Shown piece by piece: positions 44,848-56,125 of a DNA stretch of 64,000 bases (position 1 is the first letter of the stretch; the number at the start of each line of letters is the position of its first letter). The translations under genes and the position numbers were made by a program. The stretch lies in NCBI RefSeq assembly GCF_933775445.1, contig NC_065875.1, positions 15,079,001 to 15,143,000 on the forward strand, in the 5' to 3' direction. The stretch comes from Argentina anserina (Eukaryota > Streptophyta > Magnoliopsida > Rosales > Rosaceae). Below the pieces are notes generated by a model that made no database searches, was not told the DNA's origin, and saw only the letters and a program-made list of their open reading frames with translations.

Positions 44848-45011
44848 TATCACACTGCCTATCACATAATCTATCACACTACAAATCACGCTAACTTTTT
44901 GATGTGACAAATAGTGTGATAGCTATTGTGATATGCATTGTGATAGTTAGTGTGATAGCAAGTGTGATAGGTAGTGTGACAGGCAGTGTGGCTGGGGGTG
45001 TAATATCACAT
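44848..45011 (+). repeat. Inverted arrays of a 12-bp TGTGATAG unit
   Basis: 44904-45011 holds nine head-to-tail 12-bp units (TGTGATAGCTAT, TGTGATAGTTAG, TGTGATAGCAAG, TGTGATAGGTAG, TGTGACAGGCAG and variants). 44848-44895 holds four units in opposite orientation (TATCACACTGCC, TATCACATAATC, TATCACACTACA, AATCACGCTAAC). An 8-bp spacer, TTTTTGA-rich, separates the arms, so they can fold on each other. Confidence 0.85.
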
Positions 45012-45214
45012 TAATGTCGATATTTGAGAAATTCAAGATCACATAACTGTAAACAAATGTTCGTTATTTCTAGTCATTCTTCTTCTTCTTTTTCTTCTTT
45101 TTCTTGTACGGTGCTCGGTTCGGAGTGGGTAGGGTATCAAATGAAAGATGGGAGATATATCTTTCTAATGGTACCAACCACTCTTAAATCCAACGCCGGA
45201 CGACAAAATTATGA

Positions 45215-48091
45215 CCAGAATTAGAAGAACTACCTCCTCGAAGAGTGGTAGATTTCTGCATTGATGTAGTACCCGGTACAGCACCTGTGTCAAAGGCGCC
45301 ATATAGAATGGGGCAGAATGAACTTAAGGAGTTGAAGGTGCAGATCGATGAGCTATTAGACCAAGGGTTCATTAGACCTAGTGTTTCACCTTGGGGAGCA
45401 CCTGTTTTGTTCGTAAAGAAGAAAGATGGTTCTCTGCGGTTATGTGTGGACTACAGAGAGCTGAACAAGGTGACCATCAAGAATAGGTATCCCTTACCTA
45501 GGATTGACGACTTGTTCGATCAGCTCAAAGGTGCTACTGTGTTCTCTAAGATTGATTTGAGATCCGGTTATCATCAACTCAGAGTGAAGGAAGAAGATAT
45601 ATCGAAGACAGCCTTCAGGACCCGGTATGGACATTATGAGTTTGTCGTCATGCCATTTGGTCTAACGAATGCACCAGCTGTCTTTATGAGTTTGATGAAC
45701 CAAGTATTTAGCCCGTACTTGGATGAGTTTGTTGTGGTGTTTGTGGATGACATTCTGATATACTCCAAGACACAAGAAGAACATGTGGTGCATCTGAGAA
45801 CAGTGTTGCAGACCTTGAAGGAGGCGAGACTGTATGCCAAGCTAGAGAAGTGTGAGTTCTGGAAAGAAGAGGTCAAATTCCTTGGTCATGTTGTCTCAAA
45901 AGATGGAGTACTAGTGGACCCAGCAAAGGTAGAGGCAGTGAAGAGTTGGAGTCGTCCAAAGAACCCTACAGAGATACGTAGTTTCCTCGGTTTGGCAGGG
46001 TACTACAGGAGATTTATCGAGGGGTTTTCTAGTATTGCATTTTCATTGACCAAGTTGACCAAGAAAGATACTCCGTTCGTGTGGACGGATGCATGTGAGG
46101 AAGCATTCAGCAAACTAAAGACTAGACTGACCACAGCTCCAGTGTTGACGATTCCTTCTAGTGGTGGTGGTTATGTCATTTACAGTGATGCTTCGCTCCA
46201 AGGTTTGGGTTGTGTGTTGATGCAGCATGGAGGAGTTGTTGCTTACGGCTCGAGACAGTTGAAGATTCATGAGAAGAATTATCCGACACACGACCTAGAG
46301 CTTGCGGCAGTTGTATTTGCTCTGAAGATTTGGAGACATTACTTGTATGGTGAGAAATTTCAACTCTTTTCAGATCATAAGAGTTTGAAGTACTTGTTCT
46401 CACATAAGGAGCTGAATATGAGGCAGAGGAGATGGATGGAACTCCTCAAGGACTATGATTTCACATTAGAGTACCACCCGGGGAAGGCAAATGTAGTGGC
46501 TGATGCCTTGAGCAGAAAACCGAGAGGCGTGGTAGCTTCACTTATGGTCCAGGAATGGTTCATGCTAGAAGCTGCATCAGAGTTCGATTTGGTACCATCG
46601 GGAGGAGAACCAAGGGTCTTTCTTGGTAGTGTCACAGTGCAACCCACATTGATCACGAGGATCATACAGGGTCAGGCGCAGGATAGACACTCACGAGCTA
46701 AGTTGGCGGATCTTGTAGTTGATACGCTTGATGAGTGCCCTTCTGAGTGGAGAGTTGGACCCGATGGAGGGTTGAGGTTTGGGGCAAGATTGTGTGTCCC
46801 AGATTGTGATGATCTTCGGGAGGAGGTTCTTCGTACGGCACATCGTTCACGCTATACCGTCCATCCAGGGAACACCAAGATGTACAAGGACCTATGCAGA
46901 CAATACTGGTGGAACGGTATGAAGAAAGATGTAGCAGAGTTTGTATCGAAGTGCCTTACATGTCAGCAAGTGAAAGCAGAACATCAACGACCAGCTGGCA
47001 TGTTGAAACCACTGACTATTCCTCTTTGGAAGTGGGAGCAGATATCTATGGATTTTGTGACCGGGTTGCCTAGATCGAAGAAGGGTCACGATGCCATATG
47101 GGTGATTGTCGATCGATTGACGAAGTCGGCTCATTTTCTCCCAGTGTCGATGAAGTACTCAGTGGACGTGCTTGGGAAACTATATGTGGATGAGGTAGTG
47201 AGACTTCATGGTGCTCCAGTTTCTATTGTTTCCGATAGAGACGCACGTTTCACTTCGAAGTTCTGGGGTGGTTTGCAGAAGGCGATGGGCACTACCTTGG
47301 ATATGAGTACAGCTTTTCACCCTCAGACGGATGGACAGACAGAGAGGGTGAATCAGGTGATGGAAGACATGTTGAGAGCATGTGTGTTGGATTTCAAGGG
47401 TAGCTGGGAAGATCATTTGAGATTGATTGAGTTTGCCTACAACAACAGCTACCATTCTAGCATTGGCATGGCACCGTATGAGGCACTTTATGGTAGGCCA
47501 TGTCGATCTCCGATCTGTTGGGCCGAGGTTGGTGATGAGGCACTGATGGGCCCAGAGGTGGTTCAGGAAACCACTGAGAAGATCTCGATCATTCGGGATA
47601 GAATCCGGACCGCTCAGAGTAGACAGAAGAGCTATGCAGACCTGAAGAGGAGACATGTGGAGTTTGAGATTGGTGACCATGTGTTCTTGAAAGTTTCACC
47701 TATGAGGGGTGTAGTGAGATTCGGCAAGAAGGGAAAGTTGGCACCGAGGTATGTTGGGCCTTTTGAGATACTTGAGAAAGTGGGCGAGCTAGCATATCGA
47801 CTAGCCTTGCCTACTAGTATGTCGGGCGTTCACAACGTCTTCCACATTTCCATGCTGAGGAAGTATGTACCAGATGAGTCACATGTGATCGACCATAGCA
47901 CCATTGAAGTGAAAGAAAATGCCACGTTTGTGGTCGAGCCGGTTCGTATTCTGGATAGATCCACAAAGAAGCTTCGGAGGAGAGAAGTTGAGCTGGTCAA
48001 GGTACTGTGGAGTCACCATGATGAGTGTGATGCATCATGGGAGCTGGAGTCGGATATGAGGATCAGATATCCACAGTTGTTTGTTGAGTGA
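45215..48091 (+). CDS. Gypsy pol fragment: RT, RNase H, integrase, chromodomain-like tail
   Basis: The frame is open from about 45215 to the TGA at 48089-48091; from the ATG at 45245 it is 948 residues. [22 protein letters not shown] and [20 protein letters not shown], with the YVDD-equivalent FVDD. RNase [21 protein letters not shown]. Integrase: an HHCC zinc finger (H ... CLTCQQVK) and DD35E text ([50 protein letters not shown]). The last 70 residues ([20 protein letters not shown] ... [20 protein letters not shown]) are the chromodomain-like tail of Tekay/Del chromoviruses, thought to guide integration to heterochromatin. No stop or frameshift is visible, but without gag and protease it cannot act alone. 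It is annotated as a fragment of a polyprotein. Confidence 0.9.
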   Translation, partial: PELEELPPRRVVDFCIDVVPGTAPVSKAPYRMGQNELKELKVQIDELLDQGFIRPSVSPWGAPVLFVKKKDGSLRLCVDYRELNKVTIKNRYPLPRIDDLFDQLKGATVFSKIDLRSGYHQLRVKEEDISKTAFRTRYGHYEFVVMPFGLTNAPAVFMSLMNQVFSPYLDEFVVVFVDDILIYSKTQEEHVVHLRTVLQTLKEARLYAKLEKCEFWKEEVKFLGHVVSKDGVLVDPAKVEAVKSWSRPKNPTEIRSFLGLAGYYRRFIEGFSSIAFSLTKLTKKDTPFVWTDACEEAFSKLKTRLTTAPVLTIPSSGGGYVIYSDASLQGLGCVLMQHGGVVAYGSRQLKIHEKNYPTHDLELAAVVFALKIWRHYLYGEKFQLFSDHKSLKYLFSHKELNMRQRRWMELLKDYDFTLEYHPGKANVVADALSRKPRGVVASLMVQEWFMLEAASEFDLVPSGGEPRVFLGSVTVQPTLITRIIQGQAQDRHSRAKLADLVVDTLDECPSEWRVGPDGGLRFGARLCVPDCDDLREEVLRTAHRSRYTVHPGNTKMYKDLCRQYWWNGMKKDVAEFVSKCLTCQQVKAEHQRPAGMLKPLTIPLWKWEQISMDFVTGLPRSKKGHDAIWVIVDRLTKSAHFLPVSMKYSVDVLGKLYVDEVVRLHGAPVSIVSDRDARFTSKFWGGLQKAMGTTLDMSTAFHPQTDGQTERVNQVMEDMLRACVLDFKGSWEDHLRLIEFAYNNSYHSSIGMAPYEALYGRPCRSPICWAEVGDEALMGPEVVQETTEKISIIRDRIRTAQSRQKSYADLKRRHVEFEIGDHVFLKVSPMRGVVRFGKKGKLAPRYVGPFEILEKVGELAYRLALPTSMSGVHNVFHISMLRKYVPDESHVIDHSTIEVKENATFVVEPVRILDRSTKKLRRREVELVKVLWSHHDECDASWELESDMRIRYPQLFVE

Positions 48092-48449
48092 GTTTGAATT
48101 TCGGGACGAAATTCCTTAAAGGGGGGTAGAATGTAATAACCCGATTTTTCGGGACAAGTTAAAAGACTACTTCCAAGTTTTTAAGTTCTCAAAAATATTA
48201 AATTGTGTTCGTTCCGTGTTGTGACGTCGGAAGTCGAAAACGAATACGTATTAGAATGTTTAATTCGAAAAAACGTTACGTTTCTGAACGAATTTATCGA
48301 CTTTTATTTCGTCGCTCTGTTGTGAAAACTTTCTTCACGGAAGTTGTAGAGCACGTCGATACGAGTTCGTGGATATGTGACGCGTTCGAATCGGACGTCG
48401 GAGGTAAAAGTTATTAACGTCGGAAGTTAGTTTCCGATTTGGAAACTAG

Positions 48450-48457
48450 TATAAATA
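48450..48457 (+). promoter_or_regulatory. LTR TATA box
   Basis: TATAAATA in ACTAGTATAAATAGG, followed 20 bp on by GTTTAGGGTTTCC (telo-box-like on the minus strand) and a long CT-rich tract. This marks the likely U3/R boundary near 48485. Confidence 0.55.
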
Positions 48458-49410
48458 GGTAATTATAGGTTTAGGGTTTCCTTAATCAGAAACCCTCACC
48501 TCACTTCTCTCTCTCTTCACTTCCGCCGCACAACCTCTCTCACCCTCGGATCCCTCTCTCTCCCCCGAAACCCCATCTTCCTCTCCTTCACAACCCGAGC
48601 TCTCTCCCATCTTCCTCTCCTTCACGATCGGACACTCTCACCCACCCTCTCCCTCTCATCTCTTCCCGAGTTTTCTCTCTCTCTCGGTCCCTTCTTTTCC
48701 CCGAGTCTCTTCCATCTCCTCCGAGCGTCGCTCCTCACCGCCGGCAGCTACGACCTCACCACCACGACGTGACCACCCCACGAGCTCGACGCATCACGGC
48801 GACGCAGCGAAGCTCGGCGTGACTCTCGGACGCAAACGCAGGCGGTCCGAATCTACCAAGGAACTTCAACGATTTCACTTCGTGAATTTAGGTAAGGGTT
48901 GTGGTTAGATCGATTGTGGGATTGCTTGTTGTTGTAATTATGATTGTTTTGGGGAAGTTTGAAGTAGATCGGAGAGGGGGAGCGGAGGAGAAGAAGGAGG
49001 AGATACCGCCGCCTAGAGGCGGCGCGTGAGGAGGCTAGGGATAGCCTAGGGGTCGGCGGAGGCCGTAGGAAGATAGAGGAGGAGGAGGGGGAGAGGTTGG
49101 GCACGGCGGTGGCGTCACACGCTCCGTGGTTAGCCTCGGCGCGTGTGCCCCACGCGCGGCCGGCCGGAGGTGGTGCGTGTGCCACACGCGCCGCCGTGTG
49201 AGGCGGTGTAATTAGTTTTGACTAAAAGAGGTATTTTGGTAATTTACTGTGTAACGGTAAATGTAAATTTTATTTACGTATGGTAAATGTAATTAAGTTT
49301 TACCTACGGTAAATGTAATTATAAATTACTTTCAGTAAATGTAAAAAGTAATTTGTAAAAGGGTAATTTAGTAAATTTTATTTACTGAGTTGTATTTACA
49401 TTTAAATCGT

Positions 49411-49738
49411 ACGTATACGTACAGAAATACGTATTAATATTTATACGTATTAATATTTATACGTACAGAAATACGTATTAATATTTATACGTACAGAACT
49501 ACGTATATAATATTTATACGTACAGAAATACTTATTAATATTTATACGTACAGAAATACGTATTAATATTTATACGTACAGAAATACGTATATAATAATT
49601 ATACATACAGAAATACGTATATAATATTTATACGTACATAAATACTTATTAATATTTATACGTACAGAAATACGTATTAATATTTATACGTACAGAAATA
49701 CGTATATAATAATTATACGTACAGAAATACGTATTAAT
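49411..49738 (+). repeat. 28-bp minisatellite in the LTR
   Basis: About eleven units of the type TATACGTACAGAAATACGTA followed by TTAATATT, with TATAATATT and TATAATAATT variants. The left-edge LTR has only scattered remnants of this array (TATACGTACATAAATACGTA at about 43), so array size is variable in the family. Confidence 0.9.
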
Positions 49739-50606
49739 TGAGTATTGTACAGTAACCGTGAATAGTGAACAGTGAACAGTAACTTCGTATAAACCAAAAT
49801 TGCTGAACAGTAACCGTTTATTACTGTTGTGGCATTTAAAGGTTTAACGAAACGATCCTAAATTCCTTTCTTATCTTTTCAAGGTGATCTATAAGCGAGG
49901 GAAGGAAATTAGCATCGGGAATTGTGGAAATTACGCTCAAGTCAATAAGGTGAGTAAAAATCTCACTGAATTACGAATCTACCCTCGTGGTGATTCAACA
50001 TTTTTGCAAGTGTGTTTATTTAATGAATTACAACATGTATATAACTTAGTGGACTACGTATATATAGTATAATGGTAATAAATACATATATATATATAGT
50101 TCATTAAATTACATACTGTTATTAATTCATTAAAAATAGTCATTTCGGTGACAGAAAAATTGTGCATGTGTGATTTTAATGGTACGATATGATGTGAGAT
50201 TATCGTACGTAATTTTTCAGGTGTTTATGAAATATGACATGTATATGATACAGTGGACTATGTATATATTGTATAAATGGTAAATAAATACGAATATATA
50301 TAGTTTGCTATATAATATACTGTTATGATTTTTATTATGGATATATTGTGAAAGTTTTAAAACGTACAATATGATGAGATTATTGTACATGTGATTTTAT
50401 CACGGAAAATGTGAAATATTGTGATTTGTCTTCGGACGTGATGTGTGGTACAATATGATGTGAGATTATTGTACATGTGAGGCAAGTCGGAACCTAGCCT
50501 TTGGCCGGGCGAAAGTTACGATACAGTTAGAGCTCTAGTCTGTCTGCCATAGTACTGCATGGAGGTAACGGGTGGTTATCTGCTCATGGGTACTCAGCTT
50601 GTTTTG

Positions 50607-50637
50607 GATGTTGGGTGGCGGGTGGTTACCCAACATC
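50607..50637 (+). repeat. Perfect 10-bp inverted repeat in the LTR
   Basis: GATGTTGGGT (50607-50616) and ACCCAACATC (50628-50637) are exact complements around an 11-nt G-rich loop, GGCGGGTGGTT. This is the counterpart of the duplicated 33-bp units at 949-1013. Confidence 0.85.
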
Positions 50638-51341
50638 AGCGGTATACTAAGTGAGGGGTAACGGATGTGTACCAGCGCTCATTAGTTACCATTTTGTGAA
50701 AGTATTAGAGTAACCAGATGGGCTGCTCATTTTCTCATGATTTTCATTATACTGTGTTGATGTGGAGTTGTGTCTTTTACGAGACGAGAGTTATTTTAAT
50801 ATTTTACTCATACGAGCTGCAAAGCTTACCGGGTTTGTGTTGCAATCCCGGTGCACCAATTTCAATGGTGTAGGGGATACTTCCGCAGGTGCTGAGTAGT
50901 GGTGATTGAGTGACGACTCCGAAGACTCGAAGTCGATCGCATCCAGTCGTGGTGAGGTTCCAGCGTGGATTGTGTGTGTGATTTGGTGTGATTTTATTTG
51001 TGAGGTTGTTGTGAGGATTATACAATTCCATTTGTTACATGTTGAACTATCATTTGGGTTTGTAATAATCGGCTTGACTGAGTTATATTTTAAACTCAGA
51101 TGTGATCCGCTGTTACGCTTTAATGATTTCGATTTATTTGAGATTATTTGGTGTTTAACGACTTTAGAATTTTGAGTTTTTAAGCTCGAAATTTTGGGGT
51201 CGTTACAATTTATCTAGATAATTCATGGTTACAGTCATAGCCGGAAGGAGATACGATAGGCTTGAAAAGCATATCTCTTGATCTATGATCTTTTATCGAA
51301 TTCTTTTCCATCAAACAATAATTGTATAAGTACAGTGAAAG

Positions 51342-51716
51342 TTATGGGAATATCGCCTTGACAACCTCTTCAACCTTTGCTAGTGGAAAAGTCAGGATTC
51401 TCTGCGGAATCTTGATCATCATGATGTAGCTCCGTCCACCACATTCTGCAATGGTTGTTATGAATGTTTCACACCATACAGCTGATTCATGTTGCCTTAA
51501 CCCAAAGTGATAAACAAACTGTAATGCCTCCAATTTGAAGTGATTGTGTGGATGCAGCTGGAGTTTTTCATATTTATTCTTGTCGATAAAATGTTCTAAC
51601 TCGATGCAGCGACCATTTTGTTTCAATTCTTCTTCAAGTTCTTCAGCGAACTCAAGGCGGAGTCGTCTTCTTGTCTCATTGTGGAAGATTCTTTTACGCT
51701 CATTACGTACTATTTC
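51342..51716 (-). pseudogene. Open coding-like fragment of unknown family
   Basis: The minus strand is open for about 124 codons from EIVRNERKRIFHNETRRRLR, through FAEELEEELKQNGRCIELEH and HFKLEALQFVYHFGLRQHES to VWCETFITTIAECGGRSYIM and a TAA. It lacks a good ATG; an in-frame TGA precedes it. The text resembles a real protein rather than chance, with a charged helix then a beta-like half. I do not recognise it. It may be a single exon or a relic next to the gypsy LTR. Confidence 0.35.
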
Positions 51717-52907
51717 TCAAATTATGTGTCTGGACATAAGATAAAAGATTGTATATTAATTTAGTCAACGAAGTATAAATGTATAATTTATTATTTAAAT
51801 GAAATTAATATTTCTAGGTATAATAGTTTACAGGTTTTTCTTCAATATTTCTATGTATGCTTCAAACAAATTATATCTATTCATTTGATTAGTTTTTTCT
51901 ACCACGTGAACAATCTTCTCAAACCTCTTCATCATTTTTCCTTTATTTAGTAATATGAAGAAATGCTTCAGGAGATGCTTAGTGATTTTTTTTACCAAAA
52001 CTGTATGAATCAAATTGAAGTAATGTACAAATGAGTCTCACTCCAACCAAATCTCATCTCCATCAATTGAGTTCCGCCCCAGCAAATTCTGATCTCCATC
52101 AATCAATATATTATCCTCAAAAAATCTCTAAATCCTATGAAATCTATTGAGTATAGCCACTGATAATTCACATTGGGGTAATCCTCGTTGCAGATGCTAG
52201 TTAGGCCCCGATGTTTATCATCTTAATATGGGATAAAACCACATAATTAGATGAACGGGCAAAATATATGTGGAAAAAACCTTGATTATATCATAACAAA
52301 TTAGGAAATCCACAAGATTCTAACTAATATATAAAAACCCCAATTATTCGGAAATTATACCCTTGATAAAACTGGATCAATTCTATTGCAAGTCCTCCAA
52401 GTTATTCGAGCTATAACTCAACTCTCTTCGGACGATTTTATCATTCATATTTATGTTATCTTTCATTTTCACAAAGATGACAAGACATTGATAATTTGTA
52501 GACTCATCCAAACACCACTCAGCTTACATTCATTAGGGAGATCTTTGTGCAATAAATAACAGAAAAGACTGTAATTAGAGTTCATCATGTTAATAAAGGT
52601 AGTTACATTCTATGGGTTCTCGCCTTATTGAATTTAGTGTGGTAATGAAACAATAAAAGTACGTCTTTTCCTTGAAATTTGTAAGGCTTTGCCTTTTTGT
52701 AGGCTACCTTCTCTTCGACACAGTCTCACATCTGCTGTAAATAGAAACCAGCAAGACAAAGCTCAAATTGCTTGTTAACTTTTTTTTTCGCATCTCTCAC
52801 GTAAGAATGCTTCAAGTCGAATATTGGATAATTGGAAAAGATGAAGATTGATTGACGAAGAAATGATCTTCAATTGGAGAATTGTAGTCGCATCCCATGA
52901 ACACGCA
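51717..52907. other. Intergenic DNA
   Basis: AT-rich, no recognised feature. Short frames here have no domain text. Confidence 0.4.
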
Positions 52908-53607
52908 CACTACTAAAAACAATTATTATGCGAATTCATGCATGTGAGGGCCTAAAACTGAATTCATGCGTAAGCTGCTTCATCACTTTCTCAAACTCAA
53001 AAAATTTGCAGCCTCTATTATAAGTTCTATTTTCTAAAGTGTATTCCCAATGGAAAATATATGTGAAGATGGATCAAATCAGTTTGAACTTTGGGCAGTG
53101 TTAATTATGAAATTTATAGTGTGCTAGAATGAACGTTGGTGCTACAGCAACATCTAGCGTCACTAACACCAGGAGTATTTTATTAATCATGAAGTGAAAA
53201 AGAAAATAAATAAATATATATATATATATATATATGTATACACATACACGGAGCCGTTTAGAAACGGACGTCCACAAAATAGAAAAGAGCGGATGATGAA
53301 GATCACAGCCGCGTCAAGCATCGACGATGTTGTTGTTCTTGCCGGATGTGGACCACATCTACCCATATGGTGTCGGCATGAAGATAGAGGTCAATGCGAT
53401 CAAGGTTGAAAGTTTTCCCAACAAACCATCATACACCATTAAGCTCAACTGTAAACTCATAACAGAAGAGTCAAACACTCATTTTAACAGAAACTGTACA
53501 CAAATTTCATAGAAATACAATCGAACCGTCCTTTAATAGTGTTTTTATGCCGAACAAATCTTAATCTCCACAATTTTATCAAAGCAAAACAAGTATACCA
53601 GTATTAA

Positions 53608-54755
53608 CACTACAACAGAGACCCTACCACTTAGTGTAATAATCGAGTTCACCAGTAATCACACTCTCATTCTCTTCAAGCTCCATCATGTCATTGACAA
53701 TTCCTGGCAGCTCCGAATTGATCGTGATCTCGGTGGCCTCTACATCGCAACAGAGTGCTTGGAGGTCTCGACTTGCACATCTTCATAGATTGAAGGAAAC
53801 GGTTCAAAGCTCTTATTCGGAACTTGTAACAGAAACAAAACAAATGAAGGCTGAGATGAAGAAATTAGGGATTCGAAATCAAAAACGAAATTGACAGTTG
53901 AGATGAAACAGAATTGAGGATTTCCATCCCTAAAACACTATAATCGCACAAATCACTTGAAATTAAAACCCTAATACGATGAATATTGATTGAATTGATA
54001 TATGATGAAGTGAAAGAGGGATTGAATAGATTGATACCTCGAAATAGCTTCATGAGGCACAATTAGAACATCAAGGAGGTTGCGACAAGGCTCCGTCGAG
54101 CTGAAGAAGTTAGGCGGCGACAAATTAAGAACTACGGCGTGCGAAACCTGATATCGAACACCGAAGGATTCGTCGGAATCGAGTGCAGCGACTTTGAATT
54201 GATTGATTTTGGTGTCAGTGCCACATCAGACGAGCCGAAGATGAAGCCACAGTGCTTCAGTGAAGCGGCGTCAGCAGAGAAGAGAGAGAGATTAGAGAGA
54301 AATTTGAAATGAGATAGTGTTTTGGGGATTTTAGACTAAACCAGACACTTATACATATTTTTTCTTTTGGTTTTTTTAATGTCTTAAAATTTTGAAATAA
54401 TATGACGACCCACTGTAAGTTGTTATTTTAAAATTTTTTAACAACGTTCTTTTACTATTGTTGTGTCTCAAAAATTTTAAGATTATACAACAACGTGCCG
54501 CATGTTGTTATTTTAACATTATTCAACAACACTCATTTCTGCTTGTTGTCGATATATACATTCGACAACTTAAAAATAACAACACACATAATGCATTGTC
54601 GAATATTTATTTGATAACATGTCAATGACGCATGTTGTGATATAGGTGTTTCAACAACGCACAAATTTTGCATGTTGTAGATTATAGTAATTAACAACGT
54701 TCATTTGAAGCATGTTGTTATTATGATGTTGTTGAATGTCATTTTTCTTGTAGTG
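53608..54755. mobile_element. Non-autonomous CACTA (En/Spm-like) element
   Basis: The right terminus, read on the minus strand, is CACTACAAGAAAAATGACAT, a typical plant CACTA end, at 54755. Next to it 54410-54750 is packed with subterminal AACAACG / CATGTTGTT words in both directions. The best left partner is CACTACAACAGAGACC at 53608, with 3-bp flanks TAA and TAT that do not match exactly. Another CACTAC terminus (CACTACTAAAAACAATT) at 52908 may be the left end of this or of another copy. No transposase is encoded. Confidence 0.6.
53688..53894 (+). other. Small open frame inside the CACTA element
   Basis: 68 codons from ATG (MSLTIPGSSELIVISVASTS to MKAEMKKLGIRNQKRN) with a short helix-like C-terminus. 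The following sequence resembles a leader and intron. It could be a captured or remnant exon, but there is no recognised domain. Confidence 0.2.
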
Positions 54756-55285
54756 TATAGTGTTGTTTGATTTCTTTCTCGTTAATTTACAGTGTGGTAC
54801 GTGGAAGTAAATATGAAAGCCGCTTCATGTTCAACTCTCTATTTTAGAGGCTTTTTAACTATTGTCAGCTAAATACGAATGACCAACCAATGTATAGCAC
54901 TTTGAATTGGTTGATGCATGTGCCTTCCATTATCAGAATCACTAATACCGATTCGGCACGACTATGTATGAGAAATGTTATTTGTTCACTAATCTCTTGA
55001 TGTTTTCATTATTATGTTTTGCTGATCGTTTGTGATTCAAGGTCATTGTATAAATTGACTATATATATTTAAACTTTGTATAGATAGAACATCATTTACT
55101 TCTGCATAATTAGCAGAGAGTACCGTTGGAACTGGAAAGGACGTTGCTCTTTAACCAAAGCATATGACATGAGCCGGTCTATATACCCAAGAGTACTTTT
55201 GCCTCTAACAGAGGATCCAATGCTTCCAACTGGTTAATCTCCTCCTTAAATGCTATGCCAGTCTCTAAGTTCATGTCACACATGC
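54756..55285. other. Intergenic DNA
   Basis: No recognised feature between the CACTA terminus and the host-gene fragment. Confidence 0.4.
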
Positions 55286-55289
55286 TTCA

Positions 55290-55640
55290 CTTGTGACCCT
55301 TTTGTGTGCCTCAGAAATGGGGAGAAAGAGGAACAACAAATCATCAAGAAATACCAACGTGAGAAAGACCAGTCTAGAAATCAGAGCAGAAAACCAAGAC
55401 GGCGTGGTTCCCCGCCGCAGGATGCGAGCTGTCGTTAATGTTTGCCAGAAGGAAGGGATTGAAATCGCATTCTCAATCAGAGCTAGATACTTACCTGACA
55501 TTGGTAGAAAGATCAATGCCCAGCTCAAATATTGCGTCTCAGAACTCAATCTGCTTCCTAGCTAGTTGCATTTCTTATGTTGATGAGGCAATTGCCAGTT
55601 TCCTCCAACTGGTGGCATTGTCCACAGATTATCTCAGGTA
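55290..55640 (+). pseudogene. Upstream fragment of a host gene split by a gypsy element
   Basis: All three plus frames stay open for part of this stretch. The most protein-like is the frame ending QSELDTYLTLVERSMPSSN ... CFLASCISYVDEAIASFLQL to STDYLR, followed by a donor-like CAG|GTAAGT at about 55638. Frames with MGRKRNNKSSRNTNVRKTS and KKYQREKDQSRNQSRKPRRR precede it, so at least one frameshift is likely. The family is not recognised. It is placed with 60885-61611 because both flank the gypsy insertion. Confidence 0.35.
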
Positions 55641-55772
55641 AGTTTTTGTGCAAAGGGAGGGGAAATGTCAGCCAGACATATTCAATGAGTTCGAGGATCA
55701 ACCTGAATGGCTGCATTACAGCTCTTTGCGCTGTGACCTTTATGATAACTCCCTAGAGTCATAGATCAACTA

Positions 55773-56125
55773 CTAAGCAGTTAGTATTTCTTTAGAAAGT
55801 CTAAAAGTTAGATTAAATGTGTTTTCTTGACTTCTAAAAAGTATCAGAGTCTAGCTACATTAAATGTGTTTTCTTGACTTATGTTAGTTATTATTTTCTT
55901 GTGTTTTGTGTGTGTTTAGCTGGAAGGTTTAGTAGTTTATGAACATTTATTGTGAGTAGTCGAGTCTAAGTTATTTAAGAAGTTGTAGCTTATGTTTGTT
56001 TTTCAGTTTTTGGAAGTTCAATAGAATCATTTTATTCAAATCTTTTAGCTTAAGGGTTTCAGTTTCCTTCCCTTTTAGTTATTTTCTACCCAATCCCAGT
56101 TCAGATCCTATTAGGGCATGCATCA
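55773..56125 (+). repeat. 5' LTR of the second gypsy element
   Basis: Starts CTAAGCAGTTAGTATTTC (the 3' copy has TGAAGCAGTCAGTATTTC) and ends GGGCATGCATCA. It includes AATTAAATGTGTTTTCTTGAC-type text repeated twice. The start dinucleotide appears mutated. Confidence 0.8.

Larger units (their letters stand above)
45215..51207 (+). mobile_element. 5'-truncated Ty3/gypsy chromovirus (Tekay/Del-like) with 3' LTR
   Basis: The element begins inside the protease-RT linker at about 45215 ([20 protein letters not shown], in frame with pol) and runs through RT, RNase H, integrase and a chromodomain-like tail, a polypurine tract (AAAGGGGGGTAG) and a 3' LTR. The 5' LTR, primer-binding site, gag and protease core are absent; upstream DNA is unrelated. 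The open pol suggests recent loss of its 5' part. Confidence 0.9.
48132..51207 (+). repeat. 3' LTR of the gypsy element, 3076 bp
   Basis: Starts TGTAATAACCCGATTTTTCG directly after the polypurine tract and ends TTTTGGGGTCGTTACA; the termini TGTAA/TTACA are inverted. It contains a TATA box (48450), a CT-rich leader (48490-48740), a TACGTA minisatellite (49411-49738) and a cluster of GGGTAAC hairpins (50560-50740). The right half aligns with 1-1656. Three kb is long for an LTR but known in this clade. Confidence 0.92.

Noticed and set aside
46176..47680. Several minus-strand frames of 75-166 codons
   Set aside because: They are shadows of the intact plus-strand gypsy pol frame.
48853..49185. 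110-codon minus-strand frame, Pro/Ser/Arg-rich
   Set aside because: It lies within the gypsy LTR and opposite the expected transcript. Its composition follows local GC content.
1..51207. The LTRs at 1-1656 and 48132-51207 as the two ends of one giant element
   Set aside because: They share orientation, but intact unrelated host genes on both strands lie between, and the left copy lacks a primer-binding site after it. Two independent insertions are far more likely.
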